Source: Desulfobacteraceae bacterium (GTDB lineage: Bacteria > Desulfobacterota > Desulfobacteria > Desulfobacterales > Desulfosarcinaceae). From it: 5,077 bases of DNA. The notes below the pieces were generated by a model. The model was given only the letters and a program-made list of their open reading frames with translations, had not been told where the DNA came from and searched no databases. Location: positions 1 through 5,077 of the forward strand of contig JALVQM010000257.1 of assembly GCA_027025615.1 (NCBI GenBank). Direction: 5' to 3'. Positions within the stretch are counted from its first letter, which is position 1. Each line of letters starts with the position of its first letter. This document shows positions 5,037 to 5,077 of this stretch, in pieces. The position numbers were made by a program, and so were the translations under genes.

Positions 5037-5077
5037 TTATTTGGGTGGCCTCAAAACCATCTGAACCATACCATTTT
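5037..5077 (-). CDS. Possible C-terminal tail of a minus-strand gene (right edge)
   Basis: On the minus strand, a frame enters from the right edge and ends with TAA at 5039-5037, reading NGMVQMVLRPPK. Thirteen codons are too few to identify or even to prove a gene. The only support is that an rpmE terminator lies just to the left and that gene directions alternate throughout the window. Plus-strand frames across 5008-5077 are equally open. Confidence 0.15.
   Translation of the reverse strand, partial: NGMVQMVLRPPK

Overview
This is a compact stretch of housekeeping genes from a Gram-negative bacterium. The Rho factor (zinc-less, about 415 residues, proteobacterial type), the four-cysteine L31 directly behind rho, and the wording of S21 and FolC suggest a proteobacterium in the broad sense, most likely of the deltaproteobacterial / Desulfobacterota group. 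That placement is an inference from protein character and gene order, not from a search. I see no mobile element, CRISPR array, tRNA, rRNA, toxin-antitoxin pair or defence gene.

Layout from left to right, in alternating orientations. On the minus strand, rpsU (ribosomal protein S21) is read first from a TTG start and ends at a strong intrinsic terminator. The start of folC (folylpolyglutamate/dihydrofolate synthase) follows and runs off the left edge. Next comes a divergent spacer of about 340 bases, then adk (adenylate kinase) on the plus strand with its own good sigma70-type promoter and its own terminator. Convergent with adk is a large minus-strand gene for a tRNA CCA-adding enzyme / poly(A) polymerase family protein with an HD domain. 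A second divergent spacer holds what looks like a structured leader for rho. The plus-strand pair rho-rpmE (transcription termination factor and ribosomal protein L31) then ends at a tandem hairpin/terminator. The last 70 bases hold no assignable gene, only a possible 13-codon tail of a minus-strand gene.

The genes share themes of translation and nucleotide metabolism: S21 and L31 are ribosomal proteins, the CCA enzyme matures tRNA 3' ends, FolC makes the folate cofactors used for purine, thymidylate and formyl-Met-tRNA synthesis, Adk balances adenine nucleotides, and Rho ends transcripts. They form at least four separate transcription units, not one pathway.

Nothing here convincingly amounts to a new biological system. 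The best leads are the folded region and short open frame in front of rho (possible autoregulatory leader), the TTG start and 5' hairpin of rpsU, the uncertain N-terminus of the CCA enzyme, and an adenylate kinase whose lid is of the E. coli zinc-free type.
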